From the NCBI RefSeq assembly GCF_024281235.1, contig NZ_JAHWXY010000001.1:682001-746000 (forward strand): a stretch of DNA of 64,000 nucleotides. The letters are read 5' to 3'. The DNA is from Shinella daejeonensis. GTDB lineage: Bacteria > Pseudomonadota > Alphaproteobacteria > Rhizobiales > Rhizobiaceae. The notes beneath the pieces are model-generated. The model made no database searches and had not been told where the DNA came from. It saw nothing but the letters and a program-made list of their open reading frames with translations. How positions within the stretch are numbered: position 1 is the stretch's first letter; every line of letters begins with the position of its first letter. Of the stretch, positions 10,171 through 20,149 are shown one piece after another. The position numbers and the translations under genes were made by a program.

Positions 10171-12018
10171 CTATCCGTCGAAATCCTCGATCACCGCGAG
10201 GAAGGCGTCGCCGAAGCGATCCCGCTTCGTCTCGCCGATGCCGGGAATGTCGAGCAGTTCCTCCCGGTCGCGCGGCCGCTCCCGGGCAAGCGCGATCAGC
10301 GTGGCGTCGGGGAAAACGACATAGGGCGGCACGTCCAGTTCCCGGGCGAGCGACAGTCGCTCGGCGCGCAGACGCTCGAAAAGCTCCAGATCGGAACCGG
10401 CAAGGTTCGACCGCTCCCGCGCGGCCGGCGAACCGGCCCGCGCGCCTTTGCGGCCGGCCGGCGCGCGATCCTTGCGGAACAGCACCTGCCGCTCGCGGCG
10501 GAAGACCGCCCGCGCCTCCGGCTCCAGCCGGAACGCCCCATAGGCGGTATGGTCGACGCTGACCAGGCCGGCGGCAAGCAGCTGCCGGAAGATCGACTGC
10601 CAGACGCGCGGCGCGATATCCTTGCCAGCGCCGAAGACGGGCATGTCGACATGTCCGAAGCGCGTGGTCTTCTCGCTGGCGTTGCCGACGAGCACATCGA
10701 TCAGATGACCCGCCCCGAACCGTTCGCCGGTACGATAGACGGCGGCGAGCGCCTTGATCGCCGCCTCGGTGCCGTCCCAGGTCTCGACCGGATTGCGGCA
10801 GCTGTCGCAATGACCGCATTGGCCGGGATGAGCCTCGCCGAAATGGGCGAGGATCGCCTGCCGCCGGCAGCCCGCCGTCTCGCAGATGGCCAGCAGCGCA
10901 TTCAGCTTGGCCCGTTCGATACGCTTGACCTCGTCGGCAGCCCCGCCTTCGTCGATCATCCGGCCGCGCTGGACCACGTCGGCCATGCCATAGGCCATCC
11001 AGGCTTGCGACGGCAGGCCGTCACGCCCGGCGCGGCCGGTCTCCTGATAATAGGCCTCGACGGATCCCGGCAGGTCGAGATGGGCGACATAGCGCACGTC
11101 CGGCTTGTCGATGCCCATGCCGAAGGCGACCGTCGCGACGAGGCACAGGCCTTCTTCCTTGAGAAAGGCGTCCTGATGGGCCTCGCGTATCGTCCGGTCG
11201 AAGCCGGCGTGATAGGGCAGCGCCCGGATCCCCTGCGTGTTCAGCCACGCCGCCGTCTCCTCCACCTTGGCGCGCGAGAGACAATAGACGATGCCGCTTT
11301 CGCCCTGATGACGCGACAGGAAACGCAGGAGCTGCTGGCGCGGCTGGTCACGCTCGGCGATCTCGTAGGAGATGTTCGGCCGGTCGAAACTGGTGGTGAA
11401 TATCCGCGCGCCGGAAAGGCCGAGCCGTTCGATCATGTCGTCGCGGGTGTGCGGGTCGGCAGTCGCCGTCAGCGCGAGGCGGGGGACGCCGGGATAGCGC
11501 TCTTTCAGCATGCCGAGCGCACGATACTCCGGCCGGAAGTCGTGCCCCCATTGCGAAACGCAATGGGCCTCGTCGATGGCGAAGAGCGCAAGGGAGGCGC
11601 CGGCCACCAGTTCCGCGAAACCGTCGGTGACGATACGCTCCGGCGTCACATAGAGCAGGTCGAGATCGCCCGCCCGCAGCCGGTCGCGCACCGCGAGATA
11701 TTCCTCGCGCGACAGCGAGGAATTGAGCGCGGCGGCGCGAACGCCGAGCTGCGTCAGCGCCTCCACCTGATCGCGCATCAGCGCGATCAGCGGCGAGACG
11801 ACGACGCCCACCCCCATGCGGCAGAGCGCCGGGATCTGGAAGCAGAGCGACTTTCCCGCCCCCGTCGGAAACAGCACCACCGCGTCGCCGCCCGCCGCCA
11901 CATGCTCCACGACGGCCTCCTGCTGGCCGCGGAAAGCATCGTAGCCGTAAACGCGCTTCAGGATGTCGAGGGGCGACGGTCGGCCGGCGGCCGTATCGGA
12001 GGCGGGAGAATGGAACAT
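10171..12018 (-). CDS. recQ: ATP-dependent DNA helicase RecQ
   Basis: A 615-residue 3'-5' DNA helicase acting in recombination and fork repair. Walker A is [14 protein letters not shown] (about residue 51), the Walker B/DEAH box with aromatic-rich loop is [19 protein letters not shown], and motif VI is [10 protein letters not shown]. The RQC zinc cysteines are in CRRQAI and CGHCDSC, and a C-terminal HRDC domain runs from about residue 525 ([14 protein letters not shown] to [14 protein letters not shown]). Full length for the family. It is convergent with the SDR gene, leaving only 10 bases between stops. Confidence 0.96.
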   Translation of the reverse strand: MFHSPASDTAAGRPSPLDILKRVYGYDAFRGQQEAVVEHVAAGGDAVVLFPTGAGKSLCFQIPALCRMGVGVVVSPLIALMRDQVEALTQLGVRAAALNSSLSREEYLAVRDRLRAGDLDLLYVTPERIVTDGFAELVAGASLALFAIDEAHCVSQWGHDFRPEYRALGMLKERYPGVPRLALTATADPHTRDDMIERLGLSGARIFTTSFDRPNISYEIAERDQPRQQLLRFLSRHQGESGIVYCLSRAKVEETAAWLNTQGIRALPYHAGFDRTIREAHQDAFLKEEGLCLVATVAFGMGIDKPDVRYVAHLDLPGSVEAYYQETGRAGRDGLPSQAWMAYGMADVVQRGRMIDEGGAADEVKRIERAKLNALLAICETAGCRRQAILAHFGEAHPGQCGHCDSCRNPVETWDGTEAAIKALAAVYRTGERFGAGHLIDVLVGNASEKTTRFGHVDMPVFGAGKDIAPRVWQSIFRQLLAAGLVSVDHTAYGAFRLEPEARAVFRRERQVLFRKDRAPAGRKGARAGSPAARERSNLAGSDLELFERLRAERLSLARELDVPPYVVFPDATLIALARERPRDREELLDIPGIGETKRDRFGDAFLAVIEDFDG

Positions 12019-12116
12019 GCGAATCGGTCTTTCGTATGCGCGAAACTATGGGGGCTGCGCCAGCCCGGGGCAAGCCGCCACGGCGCGAGACGGCCCCATG
12101 GCCGCAGCGGCCCCGG

Positions 12117-14084
12117 TCAAGAGGCCGCCGGTCCCTTCACCCGTCCCGACAGCACGCCGAAGCCCTCGATGATGGCCTCCTGGTTCTCCATTCGCCCTGT
12201 CTCCAGTTGCACCTCCTGAAGGGCGCGCAGGATTTGCGGCACCCGCTCGCCGTCGCCGTCCTCGGTGGCCTCGGCAAGCTCGCGCTCCAGTTCGCGGCGC
12301 TGGCGGGCCAGGGCGCGGGTGCGCTTGTGCAAGGCGAGCGCCTGCAAATAGCCTTCCCGCGCGTCCTCCGGCGCGGCCTCCGCCGTGGCGGTCCAGAGAC
12401 GGGAATTGCGGACCTGCTGTTCCAGACCTTGCAGGATGCCGCCGAAGCCCGCCGCCTCCAGCTCTTCGACAAGCCGCTCCCGTTCGAGCCGGGCGCCGAC
12501 CGAGCCGGCGATGCCGAGCAGGCAGGCCCACAGCCGCTGGAGATCGCGGTTTTCGTAGTCGATGGCGGCAACGTCGTCATATTCGCTGAACAGCAGGACC
12601 GGGTGATTGACGATGGTCAGCGCCAGAACGCTCTCGCGCAGCGCCGGCAGCGCTTCGGCCCCGCGCACCAGCGCCGAGCGCGTCAATCGCTCCGAGGCGC
12701 CCGCGGCGACGGCGCCGTCGCCCGGCGATCCGCGCATGCCGCCCCGCGCGCCCTGCCGGTTTCCGCGAAAGCCGCCGCGCTCTCCGCCGGGCCGCTGCGG
12801 CGGGCGGAAATAGGCGTTGAACCGATCACGCATCTCCTGCTGATAATGACGGCGCACGTCCTCGTCGGCGATGGTGGCGGTAATCCGGCGCAGCCGCGCT
12901 TCCAGTTCGGCCCGGCTTTCCGGCGTATCGAGCGTGGAGGCCTGCAATTCGCGGCTCCAGACCACCTCGGAAAGCGGACGGGCGCTCGCCACCACCTTGT
13001 CGAAGGGCGCGCGGCCCTCGTCGCGCACGAGATCGTCCGGATCCTTGCCGTCCGGCAGGAGAGCGAAACGCGCCGTGCGATTGGGGCGGATCAGCGGCAG
13101 CGCCAGATCGGCGGCGCGATTGGCGGCCCGGATGCCGGCTCCGTCGCCGTCGAAGCAGAGCACCGGCTCCGGCGTCACCTTCCACAGGAGATCGAACTGG
13201 TTTTCGGTGAGCGCCGTGCCGAGCGGCGCGACGGCATTCTCGATCCCGGCCTGATGGAGCGCGATCACGTCCATATAGCCTTCCACCACGACGACCGTGC
13301 CCGCATCGGCCGCCGCCCGGCGCACGCGGGCGAGATTGTAGAGCACGCTGCCCTTGTGGAAGAGTTCCGTCTCGTTGGAGTTGAGATATTTCGCCGGCGC
13401 GTCGGGCGACATGGCCCGCCCTCCGAAGGCGATGACCCTTTCGCGCGCCGACAGGATGGGGAACATGATGCGATCGCGGAACCGATCGTAGGAAACGGGT
13501 ATTTCCGGCCCGTGGACGACGAGGCCGCAGGCCTCGATCGCCTCCTTGTCGACCCCCTTCCCGGCCAGGAACTCCTTCAGCGCGTTGCGGCTGTCCGGCG
13601 CATAGCCGAGGCGAAAGGTCTCGATGGTCCGGCCCGTCAGGCCGCGGTCGCGCAGATAGGCGCGCGCCCTCGCGCCCGCCGGCGTCTGAAGCTGATCCTC
13701 GAAGAAGCGCGTCGCCATCTCCATGACCTCGACGAGGCCCATGCGCTCCTTTTCCCGCCGTTCGGCCTGCGGATCGGGCTGAGGCATGGAAACCCCCGCC
13801 ATGTCGGCGATCTGCTGCACGGCTTCGGGAAAGCTCAGTCCCTCCAGTTCGGTCAGGAAGCGGAAATGGTCGCCCGATGCGCCGCAGCCGAAGCAATGGT
13901 AACGCCCCTTGCGGTCCTCGCAATGGAAGCTTGGAGATTTCTCGCCGTGAAACGGGCAGCAGGCCCAGTAATCGGCGCGCGAGACGTTGGTCTTCCGGCG
14001 ATCCCAGGTCACGCGGCGGCCGATCACGTCCGAAATGGGGACGCGGTCTCGGATCTCGTCAAGGAAGGCGTTGGAAAAGCGCAT
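12117..14084 (-). CDS. dnaG: DNA primase DnaG
   Basis: A 655-residue primase that lays RNA primers for replication. The N-terminal CHC2 zinc ribbon (CCPFHGEKSPSFHCED, then YHCFGCGASGD, about residues 40-66), the TOPRIM core (VVVEGYMDVIALHQAG and CFDGDGAG) and a C-terminal DnaB-interacting part are present. A Gly/Arg-rich linker lies before that part (RPGGERGGFRGNRQGARGG). The start at 14084 has GAGGTGATC upstream; an upstream in-frame ATG at 14156 adds residues with no family similarity. In many rhizobia dnaG lies directly before rpoD; here recQ, an SDR and a GFA gene intervene. Confidence 0.97.
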   Translation of the reverse strand: MRFSNAFLDEIRDRVPISDVIGRRVTWDRRKTNVSRADYWACCPFHGEKSPSFHCEDRKGRYHCFGCGASGDHFRFLTELEGLSFPEAVQQIADMAGVSMPQPDPQAERREKERMGLVEVMEMATRFFEDQLQTPAGARARAYLRDRGLTGRTIETFRLGYAPDSRNALKEFLAGKGVDKEAIEACGLVVHGPEIPVSYDRFRDRIMFPILSARERVIAFGGRAMSPDAPAKYLNSNETELFHKGSVLYNLARVRRAAADAGTVVVVEGYMDVIALHQAGIENAVAPLGTALTENQFDLLWKVTPEPVLCFDGDGAGIRAANRAADLALPLIRPNRTARFALLPDGKDPDDLVRDEGRAPFDKVVASARPLSEVVWSRELQASTLDTPESRAELEARLRRITATIADEDVRRHYQQEMRDRFNAYFRPPQRPGGERGGFRGNRQGARGGMRGSPGDGAVAAGASERLTRSALVRGAEALPALRESVLALTIVNHPVLLFSEYDDVAAIDYENRDLQRLWACLLGIAGSVGARLERERLVEELEAAGFGGILQGLEQQVRNSRLWTATAEAAPEDAREGYLQALALHKRTRALARQRRELERELAEATEDGDGERVPQILRALQEVQLETGRMENQEAIIEGFGVLSGRVKGPAAS

Positions 14085-14180
14085 GATCACCTCTGTCGAG
14101 GTTCCTATACCCCCGACGCCGCTCCCCCGCCAGCAATACCCGGCCGCCCACAGCAATCCACAGGCGGCCGGCGGGTCGTG

Positions 14181-14630
14181 CTACTTCAGAAGTTCCTTCA
14201 CCAGCCCCGAGGCCTTGGCGAAATCCATCTGGCCGGGATAGCGCTCCTTGAGGGCGTTCATGCATTTGCCCATGTCGCGAAGGCCCTGCGCGCCGGTCTC
14301 CCGCACCATGGTGGCGCAGGCCTCCTTCATCTGTTCCTCGGTGAATTGCGCGGGCAGGAAATCCTCGATGACGGTGATTTCCTCCCGTTCCTGCGCGGCA
14401 AGCTCCGGGCGGCCGTTCTCGGCGAAGACCTTGGAGGATTCCTCGCGCTGCTTGATCATCTTGGCGAGGATCAGCAGGATATCCTCATCCGTCACCGGCC
14501 CCTTGCCGGCGGTGCGGTTGGCGATATCCCGGTCCTTGATGGTGGCAAGGATCAGACGGAGTGTCGTGACGCGGCAGGAATCCCTCGCCTTGAGGGCGGT
14601 CTTGAGGGCGTTTGCGAATTCATCACGCAT
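14181..14630 (-). CDS. GatB/YqeY domain protein
   Basis: A 149-residue stand-alone YqeY protein: MRDEFANALKTALKARDSCR at the N-terminus, SRVTTLRLILATIKDRDIA-type helices, and the C-terminal AFAKASGLVKELL-like helix. It resembles the tail domain of GatB, the tRNA-amidotransferase subunit, but is not itself an amidotransferase; its role is not settled. It lies 97 bases upstream of dnaG on the same strand and may share its transcript. It diverges from carA. Confidence 0.88.
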   Translation of the reverse strand: MRDEFANALKTALKARDSCRVTTLRLILATIKDRDIANRTAGKGPVTDEDILLILAKMIKQREESSKVFAENGRPELAAQEREEITVIEDFLPAQFTEEQMKEACATMVRETGAQGLRDMGKCMNALKERYPGQMDFAKASGLVKELLK

Positions 14631-14968
14631 TTTTCTTCTCCACTGAAAGCCTCCCGGTTATGGAAGCGGGAACGGGCTTTATCCTGTGCATCCTGGGCAC
14701 GCTCATAGACCGGCAAGCGGGCTTGCCGCAAACGGATTGCACAAACGATTGAATCTATTCGTTTTATATTTCCGCTCAATTCACAGGCGGCGGTTGACCG
14801 CATCAGCGGCTTTGTTTATTTTCCGGCACCTGCACGAAAATTGGCAATCAGGGCGAACCAACGCGGGTTTCCGCGCGCCCTCGCTTGCAACTTGCTCAGT
14901 CTGCGACAGAAATGGTGCCCGGTCCCGGTGCTTTCAAGCCCGCGCCCGGCGCCGGAAACGGGATACTC
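14631..14968. other. 338-base divergent promoter region between the YqeY gene and carA
   Basis: No gene is supported here. On the minus strand a possible promoter for the YqeY gene has TTGAGC (14774-14779) and TAGATT (14752-14757) with a 16-base spacer. The carA promoter and leader must lie on the plus strand, but I could not assign boxes or an attenuator with confidence. Confidence 0.4.
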
Positions 14969-16177
14969 ATGACCTCCACACCCGCATGGACCACCGAAAA
15001 GCCGACCGCCCTGCTCGTCCTCGCCGACGGTACGGTCATCGAGGGCAAAGGCATCGGAGCCACCGGCAAGGCGACCGCCGAGGTCTGCTTCAACACCGCG
15101 CTGACCGGCTATCAGGAAATCCTGACCGATCCTTCCTATCTCGGCCAGATCGTGACCTTCACCTTCCCGCATATCGGCAATACCGGCGCCAATGACGAGG
15201 ACATCGAAGACCTGACGCCTGCCGCGCGCAACGGCGCGGTCGGCGTCATCTTCAAGGCCGACATCACCGACCCCTCCAACTATCGCGCCAGCCGGCATCT
15301 GGACCGGTGGCTGAAGGAGCGGGGCGTGATCGGCCTTTCCGGCATCGACACCCGCGCGCTCACTGCCTGGATCCGCGACAATGGCGCCCCCAACGCGGTG
15401 ATCGCCCACGATCCCAACGGCGTCTTCGACATCGAGGCGCTCAAGGCGGAGGCCCGGCAGTGGACCGGCCTGCTCGGACGCGATCTCGCCAAAACGGCCA
15501 CCTCCGGCCAGTCTTCGCGCTGGAACGAGACGACCTGGGTCTGGAACGAGGGCTACGGCGAGCAGGCCGAAGGCGACGCGAAACACCACATCGTCGCGCT
15601 CGACTATGGCGTGAAGCGCAATATCCTGCGCCTCTTCACCAGCCTCGGCTGCAAGGTCACCGTCCTGCCGGCGACGGCGAGCGCCGAAGACGTATTGGGA
15701 CACAAGCCGGACGGCGTCTTCCTTTCCAACGGTCCCGGCGATCCGGCGGCGACCGGCGAATACGCCGTTCCGGTGATCCGCGCGCTGATCGACGCGGGCC
15801 TGCCGATCTTCGGCATCTGCCTCGGCCACCAGATGCTCGGACTGGCACTCGGCGCGACCACCGAGAAGATGCATCAGGGCCACCGCGGCGGCAACCACCC
15901 GGTCAAGGACCACACGACCGGCAAGGTGGAGATCGTCTCGATGAACCACGGCTTCGCGGTCTCCACGCAATCGCTGCCGGAGGGTGTGGAGGAAACCCAT
16001 GTCTCGCTGTTCGACGGCAGCAATTGCGGCCTGCGCGTCCTTGGCAAGCCGATCTTCTCCGTCCAGCATCATCCGGAAGCATCCCCCGGCCCGCAGGACA
16101 GCCATTACCTCTTCCGCCGTTTCATCAATCTCGTGCGCGAGCGCAAGGGCGAGCCCGCCATTGCCGAACACGCCTGA
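14969..16177 (+). CDS. carA: Carbamoyl-phosphate synthase small subunit CarA
   Basis: The 402-residue glutaminase subunit releases ammonia from glutamine for CarB, feeding pyrimidine and arginine synthesis. The N-terminal CarA domain (LVLADGTVIEGKGIGATGKA, TALTGYQEILTDPSY) is followed by a class I glutamine amidotransferase domain with the nucleophile Cys in GICLGHQMLGLALG (about residue 275) and the His/Glu of VQHHPEASPGPQD. The start at 14969 gives the usual family length; an in-frame ATG at 14885 would add an unrelated 28 residues. carB is about 6 kb downstream, not adjacent. Confidence 0.97.
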   Translation: MTSTPAWTTEKPTALLVLADGTVIEGKGIGATGKATAEVCFNTALTGYQEILTDPSYLGQIVTFTFPHIGNTGANDEDIEDLTPAARNGAVGVIFKADITDPSNYRASRHLDRWLKERGVIGLSGIDTRALTAWIRDNGAPNAVIAHDPNGVFDIEALKAEARQWTGLLGRDLAKTATSGQSSRWNETTWVWNEGYGEQAEGDAKHHIVALDYGVKRNILRLFTSLGCKVTVLPATASAEDVLGHKPDGVFLSNGPGDPAATGEYAVPVIRALIDAGLPIFGICLGHQMLGLALGATTEKMHQGHRGGNHPVKDHTTGKVEIVSMNHGFAVSTQSLPEGVEETHVSLFDGSNCGLRVLGKPIFSVQHHPEASPGPQDSHYLFRRFINLVRERKGEPAIAEHA

Positions 16178-16211
16178 AGCGGCAGACCCCTTTTCCGAAT
16201 TCCGGCCTTGC

Positions 16212-16249
16212 GGCCCCCTTTCCGACCGGAAAGGGGGCCATATCTTTTT
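16212..16249 (+). terminator. Rho-independent terminator of carA
   Basis: A perfect 12-bp stem (16212-16223 with 16228-16239) and a 4-nt loop are followed by ATATCTTTTT, 35 bases after the carA stop. Confidence 0.85.
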
Positions 16250-16286
16250 CAGATCCTTCCCGGATGTCCGCAGCCGCCCGCTTTCG

Positions 16287-17675
16287 TCAGGACGCCATCT
16301 CCGCGATGATCCCGCGCGCCATCCGGTAGTAACGCCAGTTGAGCAGCACGGAAGCCGTGGCAAGGCCGCTCAGGAAGCCGATCCACACGCCGATGCCGCC
16401 GAGCCCTATCGGGAAGGCGAGCCCCCAGGCACAGACGAAACCGATCGGCCAATAGGAAACCAGCGCAAGCAGCATGGGCACCCGCGTGTCCTTCAAGCCG
16501 CGCAGCAGGCCGGCGGCGATCGCCTGAAGCGCATCGACGAGCTGGAAAATACCGGCGATCACCACGAACGGGCCGGCGATCGCCAGAACGGCCGCCGAAT
16601 CGCTGCCGCCCTTGTCGAGGAAGATGGCGGCCAGCGTCGTCGGCATCGTCGCGAAGAGCAGGCCGCCGCAAACCGCCACGACAACCGTGACCGCCACCAC
16701 CGCCCAGGAGGCGCGCGCCAGCCCCAGCCCGTCGCCCCGCCCGTGGGCGACACCGACGCGCACCGTTCCGGCCTGCGCCAGCCCGAGCGGAATCATGAAG
16801 GCTATGGACGCCAGTTGCAGCGCGATGCCATGGGCGGCAAGCTCCAGCGTGCCGATATTGCCCATCAGCAGCGAGGCTGCGGCAAACAGCGTCGTTTCGG
16901 CAAGCACCGTCAGGCCGATCGGCAGGCCGAGCATCAGCACCTCGCGGAAGGCCTGCCAGTCCGGCCGCCAGAAACGGACGAAAAGCTCGTAGCTGCGGAG
17001 CTCGGGTCGACGCTGGATATAGATGACCATCAGCACGAAGCTCAGCGTGTTGACCCCGAAGGAAACGATGGCCGCGCCTTCCATGCCGAGCGCCGGAAAG
17101 CCGAAATGGCCGAATACCAGCGCATAGGCGAAGATTGCATTGGCGATGAGGACGATCACCGTCAGATAAAGCACGATGGCCGCCTGCCCGTGGGCGCTGA
17201 CGAGGCCGCGCAGGGTCATGAAGAGCAGCGCCGGCGCAAGGCCCCATTGGGCGATGGCGAGATAATCGCCTGCAAGCTTCGCCACTTCCGGCCGCTGGCC
17301 GGCCGCAAGCAGGATGCCCTCGGCGTGATAGAAAAGCGGGATCATCAGCACCGCGTAAAGGATCGACACCCACATGCCCATGCGCACCGCCCGGCGCACC
17401 GAAATCCTGTCGCCGCGGCCGTAGGCATGCGCCACCATCGGCATCACCGCATTGGCGAAGCCGGAGCCGAAGATGAACACGGTGAAGAAGAACTGGCCCG
17501 CCAGAACGATGGCGCCGAGATGCGCCGCGCCCAGCCGTCCGAGAATCACCACGTCGGTGGTGTGGATGCCGAGTTGCGCGAGCTGCGCGCCGATCAGCGG
17601 TATACCGAGCGTCAGCGTCGCCCGGAAATGGGCGGCCCAACTGTTGTCTTCACGAAGGATCGCCGGATTGTCCAT
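16287..17675 (-). CDS. MATE-family efflux transporter (NorM-like)
   Basis: A 462-residue protein with about 12 hydrophobic segments and MATE signatures: an N-terminal half starting GIPLIGAQLAQLGIHTTDVV and the second-half repeat GLPIGLTVLAETTLFAAASL. MATE proteins export drugs, dyes or plant-derived toxins using H+ or Na+ gradients; the substrate here is unknown. The start at 17675 has AAAGGCGGGACC upstream; a longer in-frame start at 17792 would extend into the inverted-repeat element. It diverges from the YddG-like gene. Confidence 0.9.
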   Translation of the reverse strand: MDNPAILREDNSWAAHFRATLTLGIPLIGAQLAQLGIHTTDVVILGRLGAAHLGAIVLAGQFFFTVFIFGSGFANAVMPMVAHAYGRGDRISVRRAVRMGMWVSILYAVLMIPLFYHAEGILLAAGQRPEVAKLAGDYLAIAQWGLAPALLFMTLRGLVSAHGQAAIVLYLTVIVLIANAIFAYALVFGHFGFPALGMEGAAIVSFGVNTLSFVLMVIYIQRRPELRSYELFVRFWRPDWQAFREVLMLGLPIGLTVLAETTLFAAASLLMGNIGTLELAAHGIALQLASIAFMIPLGLAQAGTVRVGVAHGRGDGLGLARASWAVVAVTVVVAVCGGLLFATMPTTLAAIFLDKGGSDSAAVLAIAGPFVVIAGIFQLVDALQAIAAGLLRGLKDTRVPMLLALVSYWPIGFVCAWGLAFPIGLGGIGVWIGFLSGLATASVLLNWRYYRMARGIIAEMAS

Positions 17676-18053
17676 GATGGTCCCGCCTTTCCGGCCGTTC
17701 GGATCACATCTTTGCGCCGCAATCAATCCAATAGATTTGATGATCCGATCAGACCTGCCGAAACACCGGGCGGATATAGAGCACCTAACCAAACCTTAGG
17801 GCGGAGGATGGCCGAGGAGTTTTCATTCGCCTGCAAGGAGCCGGCCGCAGTCGATGCCGGAGGCATCGGCGAGGTTTGGCGACACCGCGGGCGACGAAAA
17901 GAACCGGCCAGCCGACTCCACGAGGTTTGGTTAGGTGCTCTTGGCCTGAACGCGACAGGGAAAGCTGCAATCGCATCGTGGCGGCAAGCGCGATCATGCA
18001 ATAGTCCTTCCGGCCGTCGCCAATCGTTTCCTTCACGCCACTGCGGTTACTGC
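17676..18053. other. 378-base intergenic region between the divergent MATE and exporter genes
   Basis: The region is dominated by a 162-bp element with 18-bp terminal inverted repeats (17779-17940). No supported gene lies in it. Promoters for both flanking genes must be here; none could be assigned with confidence. Confidence 0.5.
17779..17940. repeat. 162-bp MITE-like element with perfect 18-bp terminal inverted repeats
   Basis: The left end GAGCACCTAACCAAACCT (17779-17796) is exactly repeated in reverse complement at 17923-17940, with 126 bases between. The interior carries no credible coding sequence. No clear target-site duplication is visible. This fits a small non-autonomous mobile element or a rhizobial palindromic repeat. 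Confidence 0.6.
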
Positions 18054-18968
18054 ATGTCCAGATCCATCTCGACCCTCATCGGTTTCCTCGCCATCCTCAC
18101 CTGGTCTTTCCTTGCGCTTCTGTCGACGGCCGCAGGCCCGGTGCCGCCGTTCCAGCTGGCCGCCATGACCTTCTTTCTCGGCGGCATGGCCGGGGTGGCG
18201 AGCTGGCCGTTCCGACCCGGCGCCATGAAGGCGCTCCGCCAGCCCTGGCAGGCCTGGGCGCTCGGTGTCTCGGGCCTTTGCATCTATCACTGCGCCTATT
18301 TCTTCGCGATCCAGGCCGCACCGCCGGTCGAGGTCAGCCTGATCGCCTATCTCTGGCCGCTGCTGATCGTCGTCTTCGCGTCCCTTCTGCCGGGAGAAAG
18401 GCTGAAGGCGCAGCATGTCCTCGGCGTGGTGCTCGGGCTTTCGGGCGCGGTGGCGATCATCACCCGGGGCGGCAGCGTCGGCCTTGCCGGCGGCCTCATG
18501 CCGGGCCATCTGATCGCCTTCTTCTGCGCCTTCGTGTGGTCCGGCTATTCCGTTCTGTCCCGCCGCTTCGGAAGCGCGCCGGTGGATATGGTGGCCGGCT
18601 ATTGCCTCGTCACCGCCGCCGTCGCCTTCCTGCTGCATCTCGGGCTGGAGGAAACCGTCTGGCCGGCCGCCCCCTCGCAATGGGCCGCGATCGCCGTCCT
18701 CGGGACTGTTCCGCTGGGCGCCGGCTTCTATGCCTGGGACTGGGGATGCAAGCACGGCGACATCATGGTGCTCGGCGCGCTTTCCTATGCCGCGCCCCTC
18801 CTGTCCGTCGTCGCGCTGCTGGCCTTCGGCTATGGCGCTTTCCACTGGTCGGTGGCGCTTGCCTGCGGCCTCATCGTCGCCGGCGCGCTCATTGCCGCCC
18901 GCGACATGCTCCTTCCGCGCAAGGCGGCAAGTCCGGCTCTGCCCGCAGCCGCCACGCCGGACGCCTGA
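18054..18968 (+). CDS. DMT-family exporter (EamA, YddG-like)
   Basis: A 304-residue inner-membrane protein with ten hydrophobic helices and two EamA repeats: SLIAYLWPLLIVVFASLLPGE at the end of the first and GALSYAAPLLSVVALLAFG at the end of the second. These blocks resemble YddG, an aromatic amino-acid exporter, but substrate specificity is inference. The start at 18054 is chosen because hydrophobic family sequence begins there; the ribosome site is weak. Confidence 0.85.
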   Translation: MSRSISTLIGFLAILTWSFLALLSTAAGPVPPFQLAAMTFFLGGMAGVASWPFRPGAMKALRQPWQAWALGVSGLCIYHCAYFFAIQAAPPVEVSLIAYLWPLLIVVFASLLPGERLKAQHVLGVVLGLSGAVAIITRGGSVGLAGGLMPGHLIAFFCAFVWSGYSVLSRRFGSAPVDMVAGYCLVTAAVAFLLHLGLEETVWPAAPSQWAAIAVLGTVPLGAGFYAWDWGCKHGDIMVLGALSYAAPLLSVVALLAFGYGAFHWSVALACGLIVAGALIAARDMLLPRKAASPALPAAATPDA

Positions 18969-18981
18969 TACGCCCGCCGGC

Positions 18982-19920
18982 TCAGATATCGCCGGCGAAC
19001 GTATCGCAATCGCCGACACGGCCGCTGTCGAAACCGCGCTTGAACCAGCGCCGCCGCTGTTCGGACGTGCCGTGATTGAAACTTTCCGGCACCACATAGC
19101 CCTGCATGCGCTTTTGCAGCGTGTCGTCGCCGATCTGCGTGGCGGCGTTTAGCGCCTCCTCCAGATCCCCGCTCTCCAGCAGGCCCTTCTGCTGCGTATA
19201 ATGTCCCCAGACGCCGGCATAGCAATCCGCCTGCAATTCGACGCGCACCGACATGCGGTTCGCCTCGGCTTCGCTCATCGAACGGCGCTGCTGGTTGAAG
19301 CGCGGCAGGACGCCGGTCAGGTTCTGCACATGATGGCCGACCTCATGCGCCACGACATAGGCCTGTGCGAAATCACCGGCCGCATCGAACTTGCGGGCCA
19401 GTTCGTCGAAGAAGCTCATGTCGAGATAGACCTTGCTGTCGCCGGGGCAATAGAACGGGCCGGAGGCCGCCGAGGCGAAACCGCAGGCCGACTGCACCGA
19501 ACCGGAAAAGAGCACCATCTTCGGCTCCTGATAGGTGACGCCCGAGGATTTGAAGATGCCGTTCCAGGTGTCTTCCGTCTCGGCGAGCACCGTCGCCATG
19601 AAGGCCTTCGTCTCTTCTTCCTGCGGCGAGGAACGCCGGCTGGCCGTTTCAGTCTGCTCGAAGCCGGGCGTATTGGCCGTGCCGCCCTCGCCCAGCACCT
19701 GAAGCAGGTCGATTCCCATGGACTTGAAGATGAAATAGACGACGACCAGAAAGATGATCGTACCGAAGCTGAAACCGCCGCCGGCCCGCCGCGCGCCGCC
19801 CGTCCCCATCGGAATGCGGAAACCGCCGCCCCGTCCGAAGGGATTGCGGCCGCCCGCGGAAGGCCCGGCCCCGCGCCTGTCCTCGATATTGCCTGACTGG
19901 CGGCGACCCTTCCATTCCAT
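18982..19920 (-). CDS. Neutral zinc metallopeptidase (YpfJ-like)
   Basis: A 312-residue protein of the YpfJ family. It has a short Gly/Arg-rich cytoplasmic N-terminus, one transmembrane helix (TIIFLVVVYFIF, about residues 54-66), then a periplasmic domain with the zinc motif VVAHEVGHHVQN (HExxH, about residue 190) and a conserved ADCYAGVWGHYTQQKG further on. The substrate is unknown. The start at 19920 (MEWKGRRQS) matches family N-termini; the longer frame from 19998 does not. It converges on the exporter gene with 13 bases between stops. Confidence 0.92.
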   Translation of the reverse strand: MEWKGRRQSGNIEDRRGAGPSAGGRNPFGRGGGFRIPMGTGGARRAGGGFSFGTIIFLVVVYFIFKSMGIDLLQVLGEGGTANTPGFEQTETASRRSSPQEEETKAFMATVLAETEDTWNGIFKSSGVTYQEPKMVLFSGSVQSACGFASAASGPFYCPGDSKVYLDMSFFDELARKFDAAGDFAQAYVVAHEVGHHVQNLTGVLPRFNQQRRSMSEAEANRMSVRVELQADCYAGVWGHYTQQKGLLESGDLEEALNAATQIGDDTLQKRMQGYVVPESFNHGTSEQRRRWFKRGFDSGRVGDCDTFAGDI

Positions 19921-20149
19921 GACGCTCTCCCTCGCACTGCTTGCCGACGAACGTTCCGGTTTCGATTTCGTTCCCCTCGACTTATAGGCGAGGCGCATCG
20001 CCAGGCAAAATGAAAACCGCTGGAGGAAACGGAAACCGGAGCGGCAGCTACGGGACAGGATTTCGGCTATTTTTATTCTGTCCTACCGGAACACGGACGG
20101 CCCGAACGTCTTTTCCCGGGACCAACCCGAACAAACGAGGAGAATCACG

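Noticed and set aside
14885-14968. Longer start of carA
   Set aside because: The extra 28 residues show no CarA similarity, while ATG at 14969 gives the normal N-terminus and length.
17785-18036. Open frame across the inverted-repeat element (83 aa, minus)
   Set aside because: No ribosome site, composition like non-coding GC-rich frames, and both ends fall in or beyond the repeat.
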